DNA of 64,000 bases from Halococcus saccharolyticus DSM 5350 (GCF_000336915.1 NZ_AOMD01000030.1:124509-188508), one strand, 5' to 3'; shown: positions 9,210-18,362, numbered from the stretch's first letter. The notes: a model not told the origin generated them from the sequence alone. Numbers and translations are program-made.

Positions 9210-9386
9210 TTAGTCGCTCGTTCTGGTGACGTAGCCCGCGATCCGGTTTCTGACTCGGCGGGATTCGACGCTGGTCAACTCCTCGACCGCCTGTTTGTTC
9301 GACTCGAAGTCGGTCGTGAACCGATCGGGATTGCGTTGTTTCAGGGAGTCGCCGATGTCGATGATGTCGTGTGGATCGATCGTCAT
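9210..9386 (-). CDS. rps17e: 30S ribosomal protein S17e
   Basis: A 58-aa protein matching archaeal S17e: [20 protein letters not shown] followed by [10 protein letters not shown] is the family core, and the length is right (about 60 aa). The frame is open to 9437, but the ATG at 9386 matches the usual N-terminus and has a TTTATT box at 9412-9418, about 28 nt upstream. A housekeeping gene located inside the catabolic island, which shows that the island is interleaved with core genes. Confidence 0.92.
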   Translation of the reverse strand: MTIDPHDIIDIGDSLKQRNPDRFTTDFESNKQAVEELTSVESRRVRNRIAGYVTRTSD

Positions 9387-9411
9387 ACGGTACCACCGGT
9401 CCCGTGAACGG

Positions 9412-9418
9412 GAATAAA
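9412..9418 (-). promoter_or_regulatory. TATA-like box of rps17e
   Basis: Minus-strand TTTATTC about 28 nt upstream of the ATG at 9386; it supports the short S17e start. Confidence 0.55.
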
Positions 9419-9508
9419 CCTTCGGGAACGACCACACCCATAGTTATTTGTATCCGTATTGCATTGCGTCACCTACGTGTGTGCCCATAGCACACCGGAG
9501 TGATTACC

Positions 9509-10054
9509 GTGGAAATCGAGTTCACACTCAACGACGAACGGACGACCTTCGACGCCGGCGCGGACGAGCTGCTCGTGACGGCGCTTCGGCGTGAGGGATA
9601 TACGGGCGTACAGTGTGGCTGTGACGGGGGCGTCTGCGGCGCGTCGAAGGTCCTCGTCGACGGCGAGGCACGGATGGCTTGTGGGATGGACGCCGCCGAC
9701 GCTGGCGGCACCGAGATCGAGACCATCGAGGCACTCGGCAGCCAGGACGATCTCCATCCGATCCAGCAGGCGTTCGTCGACCACTTCGCAGTCCAGTGTG
9801 GGTTCTGCATCCCGGGGATGATCATGCAGGCGAAGGAGCTGCTCGCGGCGAACCCCGATCCCTCCGAACGGGAGGTCCGCGAAGCCATCGACGACAACGT
9901 CTGTCGATGTACCGGCTACCAGAAACCCGTCGAGGCGATCCTCGACGCCGCAGAGCGGATGGACGGCGACGACGGCGCGAGTGGTCAGCGATCCGTCGCG
10001 ACGGATGGAGGGAACCCCACTGACGGCCACGAACGAGGTGATTTCGATGAGTGA
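9509..10054 (+). CDS. [2Fe-2S] small subunit of molybdenum hydroxylase, set 1
   Basis: A 181-aa xanthine-dehydrogenase/CoxS-type iron-sulfur subunit that would pass electrons from the molybdenum centre. The C-terminal cluster motif is normal (CGFC, then CRC). The N-terminal plant-ferredoxin-type motif is altered: the expected C-x4-C-x2-C reads C38, C43, S46, with C58 downstream and an extra Cys at 36; the paralogue at 12713 has the normal C38/C43/C46. The GTG at 9509 is favoured over 9500 because GGAGTGA precedes it at Shine-Dalgarno distance. Its stop overlaps the start of the large subunit. No FAD-binding subunit gene is present. Confidence 0.9.
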   Translation: MEIEFTLNDERTTFDAGADELLVTALRREGYTGVQCGCDGGVCGASKVLVDGEARMACGMDAADAGGTEIETIEALGSQDDLHPIQQAFVDHFAVQCGFCIPGMIMQAKELLAANPDPSEREVREAIDDNVCRCTGYQKPVEAILDAAERMDGDDGASGQRSVATDGGNPTDGHERGDFDE

Positions 10055-12485
10055 GAACGATCCGAAACCCGACGGTGGAACCGCATCGCAATCGTCGTCG
10101 GTCGAGCGCGAGGCGCTCGACGATCATCCTCTCGAATGGGACGAGCCGGAGAACAACCGGAAGGCCGACGACGAGCGCCAAAGCGTCTCCCGACCCGCCG
10201 AGAAGGACGACGACCGCAAGCTCGTCACCGGCGAGGCGAAGTACACCGCCGACTACGAGGAACAGTTCCCGGATCTCGCCCACGCCGCGGTCGTTCGCAG
10301 CGAGATCCCCCACGGCCGCGTGACGGCGATCGATACGGACGCCGCAGAGTCGATGGACGGTGTTCACGCCGTCCTCACGCCGTGGTCCGATGGCTGTCCC
10401 GACGCGAAGTACACCAGCGCCGGCCAGTCCTATCCCGAGCCCAGCCCGTGGGACATGAACGTCCTCAACGAGCACGTCCGGTACGTCGGCGATCCGATCG
10501 CTGCCGTGGCCGCCGAGGACGACGAAACCGCCACGGCGGCGGTCGAGACCATCGGGGTCGAGTACGAGGAGTACGAGTACGTGCTCGATCCCGAGGAAGC
10601 GTTCAGCGAGGACGCGCCACAGCTGTTCGCGGACGAGGACGTCGAGAACGAGATCGTCGGCCACGACTACGACCGCAACCGGATGTCGAACATCGAGGGC
10701 GAGCTCGGTGACGTCGCGGCCGCCTACGACCGTGAGGACACCCACGTCCACGAAACCGAGTGGTCGACCATTCGTCAGTCACACGCCCAGGTCGAGAAAC
10801 ACACCTCCCTCGCGTACACCGACGAGGACGATCGCCATGTCCTCATCACGAGCACCCAGGTGCCGAACCACACTCGTCGCCAGCTCGCGCACCTGTTCGA
10901 CGTCCCGGTTCGGGACGTCCGGGTGACGAAACCCCGCGTCGGCGGCGGGTTCGGCGGCAAACAGGCGATGGTGGTCGAGCCGATCGCGCTCGCACTCTCG
11001 CTCGCGGCCGACAGACCGGTGATCTACGAAGCCAGCCGCGCCGAAGAGTTCCAGGCGATGCGCTCGCGCCATCCCATGCGGGTACGCGCCCGTTCGGCGG
11101 TCACCGACGACGGCGATATCGAAGCACTCGAACTGTACGCCCTCTCGAACACGGGCGCGTACGGCAGCCACGGCATGACCGTCGCGGGCAACGTCGGCAG
11201 CAAGCCGATGCCGCTGTACTCGAAGGTTCCCAACGTCCGGTTCGAGGCCGACATCGTCCACACCAACACCCCCCAGACCGGCGCGATGCGTGGCTACGGC
11301 GCGCCGCAGGGCACCATCGCGCTGGAGGGCCATCTCGACGAGGTCGCGCGGGACCTCGATCTCGATCCGATCGAATTCCGCCGGGATCACTACATGGAGG
11401 TCGGCGATCTCGACGAGATCGCGGGCATGATGGGCGGTGAGGGGGCCGAACGCCGCATTCGATCCTGTGGACTCGACGACTGCATCGAGCGTGGGAAAGA
11501 GGCCATCGGCTACGACGAGATCGAACAGCCCGAGGCGGAGCATCGACACCGCGGGATCGGAATGGCGCTCTCCGCGCAGGGCACCGGCGTCGCGGGCGAC
11601 GAACTCGGTGGGGCGCAGATCATGATGAACGAGGACGGCTCGTTCCACCTCCAGGTGGGCGGGGTGGACATCGGCACCGGGGCCGACACCGCGTTCATCC
11701 AGATCGCGGCCGAGGTGCTCGGGTGTGACGAGCGTGACATCGTCATCAAGACCTCCGACACCGACAACACCCCGTTCGACTACGGGGCGTACGCCTCCTC
11801 GACCACCTATATCTCCGGGATGGCGGTCAAGAAAGCGGCCGAAGATGCCAAAGAGCGGATTCTCGACTGGGGCTCCCGGCTGCTCGACGAGCCCGTCGAA
11901 GACCTCGACACCGCCGACGGCGAGGTGTACAGCGAGGCGACCGGCGAATCGGTCTCGCTCGAAGACGTCGGCTACGAGTCGGTCTACGGTGACGAGGACC
12001 GCGAGCACATCCTCGGCAAGGGCAGCCACTCGACCGACGAGAGCCCGCCGCCCTTTGCGGCCCAGTTCGCCGACGTGACGGTGGACGCAGAGACCGGCGA
12101 GTTCGAGGTGAACAAGCTCGTCGTGGCGGTCGACTGCGGCGTCGCGATCAATCCCGGCATGGCCGAAGGGCAGGTGGAGGGCGCGAACCACATGAGCTAC
12201 GAGCTCGCAGTCAACGAGGGGATCACCTTCGACGACGAGGGCCGCGCCGAGGTGGCCGACTTCGACGAGTACGACTTCCCGACTGCCGCCGAGTCGCCGC
12301 CCATCGAGTCGATCCTCGTCGAAACTCACGAGCCGACGGGCCCCTTCGGCGCGAAGTCCGTCGCCGAGGTGCCGACCAACACCGTTCCGCCCGCGCTGAG
12401 CAACGCGGTCCGCGAGGCGGTTGGTGTCCGGATCGACGAGATGCCGATCACGGCAGCGAAGATCAGATCGCGACTCGACGAGTAG
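10047..12485 (+). CDS. Molybdopterin-binding large subunit of molybdenum hydroxylase, set 1
   Basis: An 812-aa xanthine-dehydrogenase-family catalytic subunit. Seen in order: acidic N-terminal extension (~55 aa), KLVTGEAKYTADY entry to domain 1, the cofactor loop GGGFGGKQ (~299-306), GAMRGYGAPQG, and the C-terminal GAKSVAEVPTN carrying the catalytic Glu. The residue after GGFGGK is Gln306 where xanthine oxidase has Glu802. It lacks the CoxL AYxCSFR loop, so it is not CO dehydrogenase. The ATG at 10047 follows GAGGTGAT and overlaps the small-subunit stop. Together with maturation genes nearby it is a candidate selenium-dependent purine hydroxylase; substrate unknown. Confidence 0.9.
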   Translation: MSENDPKPDGGTASQSSSVEREALDDHPLEWDEPENNRKADDERQSVSRPAEKDDDRKLVTGEAKYTADYEEQFPDLAHAAVVRSEIPHGRVTAIDTDAAESMDGVHAVLTPWSDGCPDAKYTSAGQSYPEPSPWDMNVLNEHVRYVGDPIAAVAAEDDETATAAVETIGVEYEEYEYVLDPEEAFSEDAPQLFADEDVENEIVGHDYDRNRMSNIEGELGDVAAAYDREDTHVHETEWSTIRQSHAQVEKHTSLAYTDEDDRHVLITSTQVPNHTRRQLAHLFDVPVRDVRVTKPRVGGGFGGKQAMVVEPIALALSLAADRPVIYEASRAEEFQAMRSRHPMRVRARSAVTDDGDIEALELYALSNTGAYGSHGMTVAGNVGSKPMPLYSKVPNVRFEADIVHTNTPQTGAMRGYGAPQGTIALEGHLDEVARDLDLDPIEFRRDHYMEVGDLDEIAGMMGGEGAERRIRSCGLDDCIERGKEAIGYDEIEQPEAEHRHRGIGMALSAQGTGVAGDELGGAQIMMNEDGSFHLQVGGVDIGTGADTAFIQIAAEVLGCDERDIVIKTSDTDNTPFDYGAYASSTTYISGMAVKKAAEDAKERILDWGSRLLDEPVEDLDTADGEVYSEATGESVSLEDVGYESVYGDEDREHILGKGSHSTDESPPPFAAQFADVTVDAETGEFEVNKLVVAVDCGVAINPGMAEGQVEGANHMSYELAVNEGITFDDEGRAEVADFDEYDFPTAAESPPIESILVETHEPTGPFGAKSVAEVPTNTVPPALSNAVREAVGVRIDEMPITAAKIRSRLDE

Positions 12486-12647
12486 ACACGCTCCCGATCA
12501 CCGTTTTCGCTCGCTGTGTGCCCGTCGCGTGTGTTTTTCGCTCCCCGCTGTCCGGATTGCGGTGAGCCGCGTGGTTCCCACCGCTCGCAACCGCCCGGGA
12601 CGACGATCTTTATTCCATCGCAGATGATGACCGAGCTTCAACAGTCA

Positions 12648-12655
12648 TTTTATAC
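12648..12655 (+). promoter_or_regulatory. TATA-like box of hydroxylase set 2
   Basis: TTTTATA-type box about 60 nt before the ATG at 12713. This implies a short leader, with GGGTGA near 12700 as a possible ribosome binding site. Confidence 0.45.
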
Positions 12656-12712
12656 GCCCCCCTCTCGAACGACAGGGTAGCCAGTACAGATGGTGGCAAG
12701 GGTGACACTACG

Positions 12713-13276
12713 ATGCAAGTGAATATCAAGCTCAACGGGAACGCGAAACAGTTCGATGTATCGAAGACCGACAGCCTCCTCGACGCACTCAGAAAGAACG
12801 GGTACACAGGTGCCAAACGCGGGTGTGACACCGGTGCGTGCGGATTCTGCACGGTCGTGGTCGATGGCGAACCGGTCAACTCCTGTGTCACGCCGGTCGC
12901 GAAAGCCGACGGCGCGACGGTCGAGACGATCGAGGGGCTCGGCAGTCAGTCGAACCTCCACCCCGTCCAGCAGGCGTTCGTCGATCACTCCGCGCTCCAG
13001 TGTGGGTTCTGTATCCCGGGGATGATCATGCGCTCGAAGGCGCTGCTCGAGGAAAACCCCGATCCCACGGAGGCGGAGGTCCGGGAGGGGCTCTCGGACA
13101 ACCTCTGTCGGTGCACCGGGTACAAGAAGATCGTTGAGGCGGTGCTCGACGCCGCCGAACGGATGGGGGATGACGGCACGGGCGGCCAGCAATCCGTTGC
13201 GACGGATGGCGGGAAGGCAGACGGATTCGTCGCCAAGAACGGCGAGTGCTGCGGCGAGGGGGGTGAGTGCCGATGA
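12713..13276 (+). CDS. [2Fe-2S] small subunit of molybdenum hydroxylase, set 2
   Basis: A 187-aa paralogue of the set-1 iron-sulfur subunit, with all expected ligands: C38, C43, C46 and the downstream SC for the first cluster, CGFC and CRC for the second. The C-terminus carries an extra Cys-rich tail (GECCGEGGEC) not found in set 1; whether it binds metal is unknown. Its stop overlaps the large-subunit start (ATGA). The two sets are a tandem duplication separated by ~230 bp containing a separate promoter, so they may be expressed under different conditions. Confidence 0.92.
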   Translation: MQVNIKLNGNAKQFDVSKTDSLLDALRKNGYTGAKRGCDTGACGFCTVVVDGEPVNSCVTPVAKADGATVETIEGLGSQSNLHPVQQAFVDHSALQCGFCIPGMIMRSKALLEENPDPTEAEVREGLSDNLCRCTGYKKIVEAVLDAAERMGDDGTGGQQSVATDGGKADGFVAKNGECCGEGGECR

Positions 13277-15717
13277 GCAAACCCGACCAGCCACCCGAGG
13301 TCGACGATGACGACGGTGTCGTCGATCTCGAAAGGGAGGACCACCCGATCGAGGGAGACGAAGCAGCAGACAACCGGACGGCGGCCGACGAGCACGAGAC
13401 CATCACCACTGAGACCGAGAAGTACGACGCCCGGAAGATCGTGACCGGTGAGGCGCGCTACACCGCCGACTACCGGAATCGGTTCCCGGACCTCGCCGCG
13501 GGAAAGGTCGTCCGAAGCGACATCGCCCACGGCTACGTCACTGACATCGACACGAGCGACGCCGAGGCGATGGACGGCGTTCTCGCCGTCATCACGCCGT
13601 GGGACGACGTGGTGCCCGACACGCTCTACTCTCCGTCGGGACAGTCCTATCCCGAGCCGAGCCCGTGGGACACGACAGTGCTCCGCGAGCACGTGCGGTA
13701 CGTCGGCGACCCGATCGCGGCCGTCGCTGCGACCGACACCGACACCGCCGATCGTGCAGCCCGAAAGATCACCGTCGAGTACGACGAGCGCGAGGCGGTT
13801 CTCGATCCGGCCGACGCGACCGATCCCGACGCACCGCGGCTGTTCGAGGAGGACGAAGTCGAGAACGAACAGGCCGGTGCGGACTACGAGCGCAACCTCG
13901 AATCGCACTTCGAGGGCGAGATCGGCGATCCCGAGCGCGTGTTCGAGACGGCCGACGCGGACCGAGTTCTCGAAACCGAGTGGGAGACACCCTACCAGTC
14001 CCACTGCGTGCCAGAGCCCCACACCACCATCGCCTACACCGACGAGGACGACCGGTACACCTTCATTACGGCCACGCAGGTGCCGTTCCACACTCGTCGG
14101 CAGCTCGCACACCTCTTCGACGTGCCGATCCGCGACATCCGGGTGACGAAACCCCGTGTCGGCGCGGGCTTCGGCGCGAAGCAGGAGATGGCGATCGAGC
14201 CGATCGCGTTCGCGCTCCACCGGAAGGCGGGGGTGCCGGTAAAGCTTGAGATGACCCGTCAAGAGGAGTTCACCGCGCTCCGATTCAGGCATCCGACCGA
14301 ACTCAAGTTCAGAACCGCCGTCGACGACGACGGCGACCTCGCGGCGATGGACCTCGACGCCCGCGAGAACTCCGGAGCCTACGGCACCCACGGGATGACG
14401 GTCGCGGGCAACATTGGTACGAAGGCGCTGCCGCTGTACCCGCGCGTGCAGGACGTCCGGTTCGCGGCCGACATCGTCCACACCAACCTCCCGATGGGGG
14501 CGGCGATGCGTGGCTACGGTGCGCCACAGGGGATGTTCGTCGTCGAGGGCCACATGGACGAGCTCGCGCGGCGACTCGGCGAGGACCCCATCGCGTTCCG
14601 GAAGCGACACGCCGTCCGGGAGGGTGACCTCGATCGGACCGCGGCGATCATCAAGGAGGGCGAGCGTTTCAACCGCCGGATCAGATCGTGTGGAATCCGC
14701 GAGTGTATCGAGCGCGGGAAGGAGGCCATCGGCTACGACGACCTCGAACAGCCCGAGGAGGACCATCTCCATCGGGGGATCGGGATGGCGCTGTGTGCCC
14801 AGGCCAGCGGGGTTGCGGGCAAGGAACTTGGGGCCGCTCAGCTCAAGATGAACGAAGACGGTTCGTTCCACCTCCAGGTGGGTGGGGTCGACGTCGGCAG
14901 CGGCAACGACACGATGTTCACCCAGATCATCGCCGAGGTGCTGGGCTGTGTCCCCGAAGACGTCATCGTCAGGTCCTCGGACACCGATCTCACGCCTCAC
15001 GACTACGGCGCGTACGCCTCCTCAACCACCTACATCAGCGGCCGCGCGGTCAAGAAGGCGGCCGAGGACGCCAAAGAGCGCCTCCTGTACTGGGGCGCGA
15101 AGATGCTGGACGAACCCGTAGAGAACCTCGAAACGGGCGGCGGCGAGGTGGTGAGCGAGGCGACCGGCGAATCGGTCACCCTCGAAGAGATCGGCTACGA
15201 GTCGACGTACGGCGACGACGAGCGCGAGCAGATCATGGGCGGCGGCCATCACTCGACCGACGAGAGCCCGCCGCCGTTCGGCGCGCAGTTCGTCGACGTC
15301 ACCGTGAACGAGGAAACCGGCGAGTTCGATCTCAACGAGCTGGTGTTCGCGGCGGACTGTGGCGTCGCGCTCAACCCGCCGCTGGTCGAGGGGCAGATCG
15401 AGGGTGCCCAGCACATGAGCCTCGAACTCGCCACCAGCGGCACGCTCGAGTTCGACGAGGACGGTCAGCCCGAGACGCTCGGCTTCCGGCAGTACGGGAT
15501 GCCCCGGACGACCGACCACCCGCCGATGGAGACCATTCTCGTCGAGACCCACGAGCCGACGGGCCCCTTCGGCGCGAAGTCGATCGGCGAACTCCCGACC
15601 AACGGTGTGCCGCCCGCACTGAGCAACGCGGTCCGTGACGCTGTCGGTGTCCGGATCACCACACTCCCCATCACCACGGAGAAGGTGAAGCGAGCGCTCG
15701 ACGCGAGCGACGACTGA
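13273..15717 (+). CDS. Molybdopterin-binding large subunit of molybdenum hydroxylase, set 2
   Basis: An 814-aa xanthine-dehydrogenase-family catalytic subunit, paralogous to set 1 over its full length. The cofactor loop reads GAGFGAKQ (Gln304), which departs from GGGFGGKE in two glycines and in the Glu that orients xanthine in the bovine enzyme. AAMRGYGAPQG and the terminal GAKSIGELPTN with the catalytic Glu are intact. The ATG at 13273 overlaps the small-subunit stop; two more codons upstream (13267) are possible. Together with set 1 it may provide two successive hydroxylations (for example hypoxanthine and xanthine) or act on different heterocycles. Confidence 0.9.
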   Translation: MSKPDQPPEVDDDDGVVDLEREDHPIEGDEAADNRTAADEHETITTETEKYDARKIVTGEARYTADYRNRFPDLAAGKVVRSDIAHGYVTDIDTSDAEAMDGVLAVITPWDDVVPDTLYSPSGQSYPEPSPWDTTVLREHVRYVGDPIAAVAATDTDTADRAARKITVEYDEREAVLDPADATDPDAPRLFEEDEVENEQAGADYERNLESHFEGEIGDPERVFETADADRVLETEWETPYQSHCVPEPHTTIAYTDEDDRYTFITATQVPFHTRRQLAHLFDVPIRDIRVTKPRVGAGFGAKQEMAIEPIAFALHRKAGVPVKLEMTRQEEFTALRFRHPTELKFRTAVDDDGDLAAMDLDARENSGAYGTHGMTVAGNIGTKALPLYPRVQDVRFAADIVHTNLPMGAAMRGYGAPQGMFVVEGHMDELARRLGEDPIAFRKRHAVREGDLDRTAAIIKEGERFNRRIRSCGIRECIERGKEAIGYDDLEQPEEDHLHRGIGMALCAQASGVAGKELGAAQLKMNEDGSFHLQVGGVDVGSGNDTMFTQIIAEVLGCVPEDVIVRSSDTDLTPHDYGAYASSTTYISGRAVKKAAEDAKERLLYWGAKMLDEPVENLETGGGEVVSEATGESVTLEEIGYESTYGDDEREQIMGGGHHSTDESPPPFGAQFVDVTVNEETGEFDLNELVFAADCGVALNPPLVEGQIEGAQHMSLELATSGTLEFDEDGQPETLGFRQYGMPRTTDHPPMETILVETHEPTGPFGAKSIGELPTNGVPPALSNAVRDAVGVRITTLPITTEKVKRALDASDD

Positions 15718-15805
15718 CGATCCCGCTGGGGACCGTCGTTCTTGGAAGAACCGTTTTGCGACGAAGCTGACGAAGCAACTCCTTCCAGTCGAACCTCGAT
15801 ACGCT

Positions 15806-16033
15806 TCAGACCGGCGCTTGGGAGCTCACGGGCGGATCGACCCGGCGGAGTTCGTAATACGACGTGAACTTCACCGCGTCGTAGCCGGTGAGTTCGTTCG
15901 CGGTTTCGAGCCCGACTGACGTGGTGGCGTCCTCCCGAACGAGGCGCGCGAGGCTCTGTTTCGCTCGCTCCGAAAGCTCGTCGTAGTGACAGACACTGGC
16001 GTCTTCGGGGACGGTACCGACCTCTCTGGACAT
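15806..16033 (-). CDS. Small haloarchaeal protein of unknown function
   Basis: A 75-aa acidic protein (80 aa if the ATG at 16048 is used). It has a CHYDELSERAKQSLARLV helical segment and a C-terminal FTSYYELRR strand. No catalytic motif is recognised. It is convergent with hydroxylase set 2. The acidic, haloarchaeal composition supports it being a real gene. Confidence 0.55.
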   Translation of the reverse strand: MSREVGTVPEDASVCHYDELSERAKQSLARLVREDATTSVGLETANELTGYDAVKFTSYYELRRVDPPVSSQAPV

Positions 16034-16267
16034 GATTCTAGCACCCATGGTGCGGTCTCACACTCGCGTTTTCCGTCGAGGCTCTTGAAGATGTCGTTCC
16101 GCCGACCGGCCACGAGCCGCCAGTCGATGCGCCGACAGCGACGCAACGGTGGGGAGGGAAGGAGGTAGGGGGGAAGAGGGACAGTGAGGCAGCCGAACGC
16201 GTGGTGTCGCCGCATCGCCGGCCAGCACAGGGACAACGGTTTAGTGGCTGCTCCCGGGAGTAGGGAT

Positions 16268-16603
16268 ATGAGCCGGTCAGCCCTCACGACGTACCTCGTC
16301 CTTCGCGAGCTCGACGAACCGATCGACCGAGCGGCAGTCGACTCGGTTCGCGATCGGATCGAGGACGGCGTGCGCGAGGTTCTCAGGAGTGGCGTCGAGC
16401 TAGAGTGGGACCGGACTGACGTATTGGCGAACCACGACGGCGAGATCGTCGCTCTCCTCGACGAGTTCCGTCTCGACGGGGCCGACGCCGAGCGGGTCTT
16501 CGACGACCACGCCGACGCCGCCGAAGTGCCGATGACGTCGGTCTGGGCGCTCGACGACCGCATCGACGGCGAACACGTCGAGCGACGCAAATCGCGGCGG
16601 TAG
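16268..16603 (+). CDS. Small haloarchaeal protein, possibly ferredoxin-like fold
   Basis: A 111-aa acidic protein. Alternating strands and helices (TTYLVLRELDEP, LEWDRTDVL, EIVALLDEF, TSVWALDDR) suggest a duplicated beta-alpha-beta, ferredoxin-like arrangement, but no family can be named. The frame is open to 16184; the ATG at 16268 gives a protein without the Arg-rich, non-haloarchaeal leader. Convergent with the acetolactate-synthase-like gene. Confidence 0.55.
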   Translation: MSRSALTTYLVLRELDEPIDRAAVDSVRDRIEDGVREVLRSGVELEWDRTDVLANHDGEIVALLDEFRLDGADAERVFDDHADAAEVPMTSVWALDDRIDGEHVERRKSRR

Positions 16604-16663
16604 AACGAGCCCGATCGGCAGTGACAGTGCGGTTCGGTTCCTGATTCGTTCGTCGATGGACCG

Positions 16664-18259
16664 CTACTCCACCGGCACTTCGACGAGCGCGATGTCGTCG
16701 TCGGGAACGACGCGAGCGAGCACGTCGTCGAGCTCGTCCCAGCTCTCGGGGCGGTACCCCTCGATCCCGAAGCTCTCGGCGAAGGTGACGAAATCGGGGT
16801 TGGTGAGCTGCGTACCGGTACTCTCGCCGCGGTGCTCGGCCTGCTTTTCCGAGATCAGGCCGTAGTCGTTGTCGTTGTAGAGCAGGATGGTAAACGAGCA
16901 ATCGAGCCGGGTCGCGGTCTCGATCTCGGCGGCGTTCATCAGGAAGCCCCCATCGCCGGTGGCGGCCACCACGTTGCCGTCGATCGCGAGATCGGCGGCG
17001 ACCGCACCGGGGACCGCGATCCCCATCGTCGCCAACCCATTGGAGATGATGCAGGTGTTCGGCTCGTAGGTCGGATAGTCCTGGGCGATCGCCATCTTGT
17101 GACTGCCCGTATCCGAAATGAGGACGTCCTCGTCGGCCATCGCATCCCGGAGCAGTGGGAGCGAGCGCCGGACCGAGAAGGCGTCGTCGCTGTTGGGTCG
17201 GCCGAACTTCGCTGCGACGACGTCTTCGCGGATGGAGGCGTACCACTCGGGATCGGTGCCGATGTCGTCGCCGTACTCCTGGATCGCGCGCAGCCCCGCG
17301 GAGACGTCACAGACGATCTCGACGTTCGGGTTGTAGTGGGCGTACACCTCGGCGGGCTCGAAGTCGAGATGGACGATCCGCTTGTCGCCTGCGGGGTTCC
17401 AGTCTTCCGGATCGTGTTCGGCGATGTCGTAGCCAACCGCGAGCACCGCGTCGGCCTTCCTGACGGCGTCGGCGATCCGGGTGCCACCGCCCGCTTCGGC
17501 TTCGTACTGGAGCGCGAACAGCGAGTGGTCGTCGGCGTCCGAGACCGCACCTTTCCCCATGTAGGTGGCGACCACCGGAACGTCGGTCGCGTCGACGAAC
17601 GACCGGAGCCGTTCCGATGCGCGAGTGCGGATCGCCCCGTTGCCCGCGAGCACGATCGGCCGGTCGGCGTCGGCCAGCAACGAGACCGCACGCTCGACCG
17701 CCGTTTCGTCGGGGCTCGGCCGCCGGATCCGGCTCCGCGTCGGTAGTGGAGAGGCATCGGTCTCCGTTCCCGCCACGTCCTCGGGAAACTCGAGATGGGT
17801 CGCGCCGGGCTTTTCGTGTTCGGCGAGTTTGAACGCTTTTCGTACCGACTCGTGGACGATTTCGGGATCCGAGATCTGGGTGTTCCACTTCGTGATCGGC
17901 TCGAACATATCGACGATGTCGAGCTTCTGGTGGCTCTCCTTGTGGAGGCGTTCGAGCCCACCTTGACCGGTGATCGACACCACGGGACTCTTGTCGAGCT
18001 GTGCGTCGGCGACGCCCGTCATGAGGTTGGTCGCACCCGGGCCGAGCGTCCCGAGACAGACGCCCGCATCGCCGGTGAGTCGGCCGTAGACGTCGGCCAT
18101 GAACGCCGCGCCCTGTTCGTGGCGGACGGGGATGAACTCGACCGACGAATCCCGGAGCGAGAAGAGGAGCTCCTCCAACTCCTCTCCGGGGAGGCCGAAG
18201 ACGTGATCGGTCTCTTCGACTTCGAGGCATTCGACGAGGAGATCGGCTGCGGTCTGCAT
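16664..18259 (-). CDS. Thiamine-diphosphate enzyme, acetolactate synthase-like
   Basis: A 531-aa three-domain ThDP enzyme: an N-terminal pyrimidine-binding domain with the cofactor-activating Glu48 in VRHEQGAAF, a central Rossmann-like domain, and the C-terminal pyrophosphate motif GDGGFLMNA...NDNDYG. The best fit is the acetolactate synthase large subunit or a catabolic AlsS-like enzyme. Glyoxylate carboligase, which would suit an allantoin pathway, replaces this Glu with Val, so it is disfavoured. No regulatory small subunit is nearby. The frame is open to 18709, but the ATG at 18259 begins the domain. It is divergent from the first AzgA permease. Confidence 0.8.
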   Translation of the reverse strand: MQTAADLLVECLEVEETDHVFGLPGEELEELLFSLRDSSVEFIPVRHEQGAAFMADVYGRLTGDAGVCLGTLGPGATNLMTGVADAQLDKSPVVSITGQGGLERLHKESHQKLDIVDMFEPITKWNTQISDPEIVHESVRKAFKLAEHEKPGATHLEFPEDVAGTETDASPLPTRSRIRRPSPDETAVERAVSLLADADRPIVLAGNGAIRTRASERLRSFVDATDVPVVATYMGKGAVSDADDHSLFALQYEAEAGGGTRIADAVRKADAVLAVGYDIAEHDPEDWNPAGDKRIVHLDFEPAEVYAHYNPNVEIVCDVSAGLRAIQEYGDDIGTDPEWYASIREDVVAAKFGRPNSDDAFSVRRSLPLLRDAMADEDVLISDTGSHKMAIAQDYPTYEPNTCIISNGLATMGIAVPGAVAADLAIDGNVVAATGDGGFLMNAAEIETATRLDCSFTILLYNDNDYGLISEKQAEHRGESTGTQLTNPDFVTFAESFGIEGYRPESWDELDDVLARVVPDDDIALVEVPVE

Positions 18260-18356
18260 GTGCCGCGCTACACCCAGCAGGTACATTAGTTCGTCGCTGG
18301 CATGCGAAGCCACATCACTTCCACCTTTCTCGGTCCCTGTTGTCTCATCACAACTG

Positions 18357-18362
18357 TTAAAT
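18357..18362 (+). promoter_or_regulatory. TATA-like box of first AzgA permease
   Basis: TTAAAT about 29 nt upstream of the ATG at 18389. It is followed by TGGTGTGGTGTGTC (18367-18380), an element repeated at the second permease. Confidence 0.5.

Noticed and set aside
9474-9496. GTGTG...CACAC inverted repeat just before hydroxylase set 1
   Set aside because: Only five-base arms and no second copy found; too weak to call an operator.
9981-12485. Aerobic CO dehydrogenase (CoxSL)
   Set aside because: The large subunits lack the AYxCSFR active-site loop and no CoxM or CoxDEF genes are present; the motifs fit the xanthine dehydrogenase branch.
12985-15000. Long antisense open frames (for example opposite both Mo large subunits, the AzgA genes and the nitrite reductase)
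   Set aside because: In GC-rich haloarchaeal DNA long antisense frames arise from codon bias. Their products are Arg/His/Val-rich without motifs, and the sense genes are clearly identified.
16664-18259. Glyoxylate carboligase (Gcl) for an allantoin-glyoxylate route
   Set aside because: The cofactor-activating Glu48 is present in VRHEQGAAF; Gcl has Val there. Acetolactate-synthase-like is the safer call.
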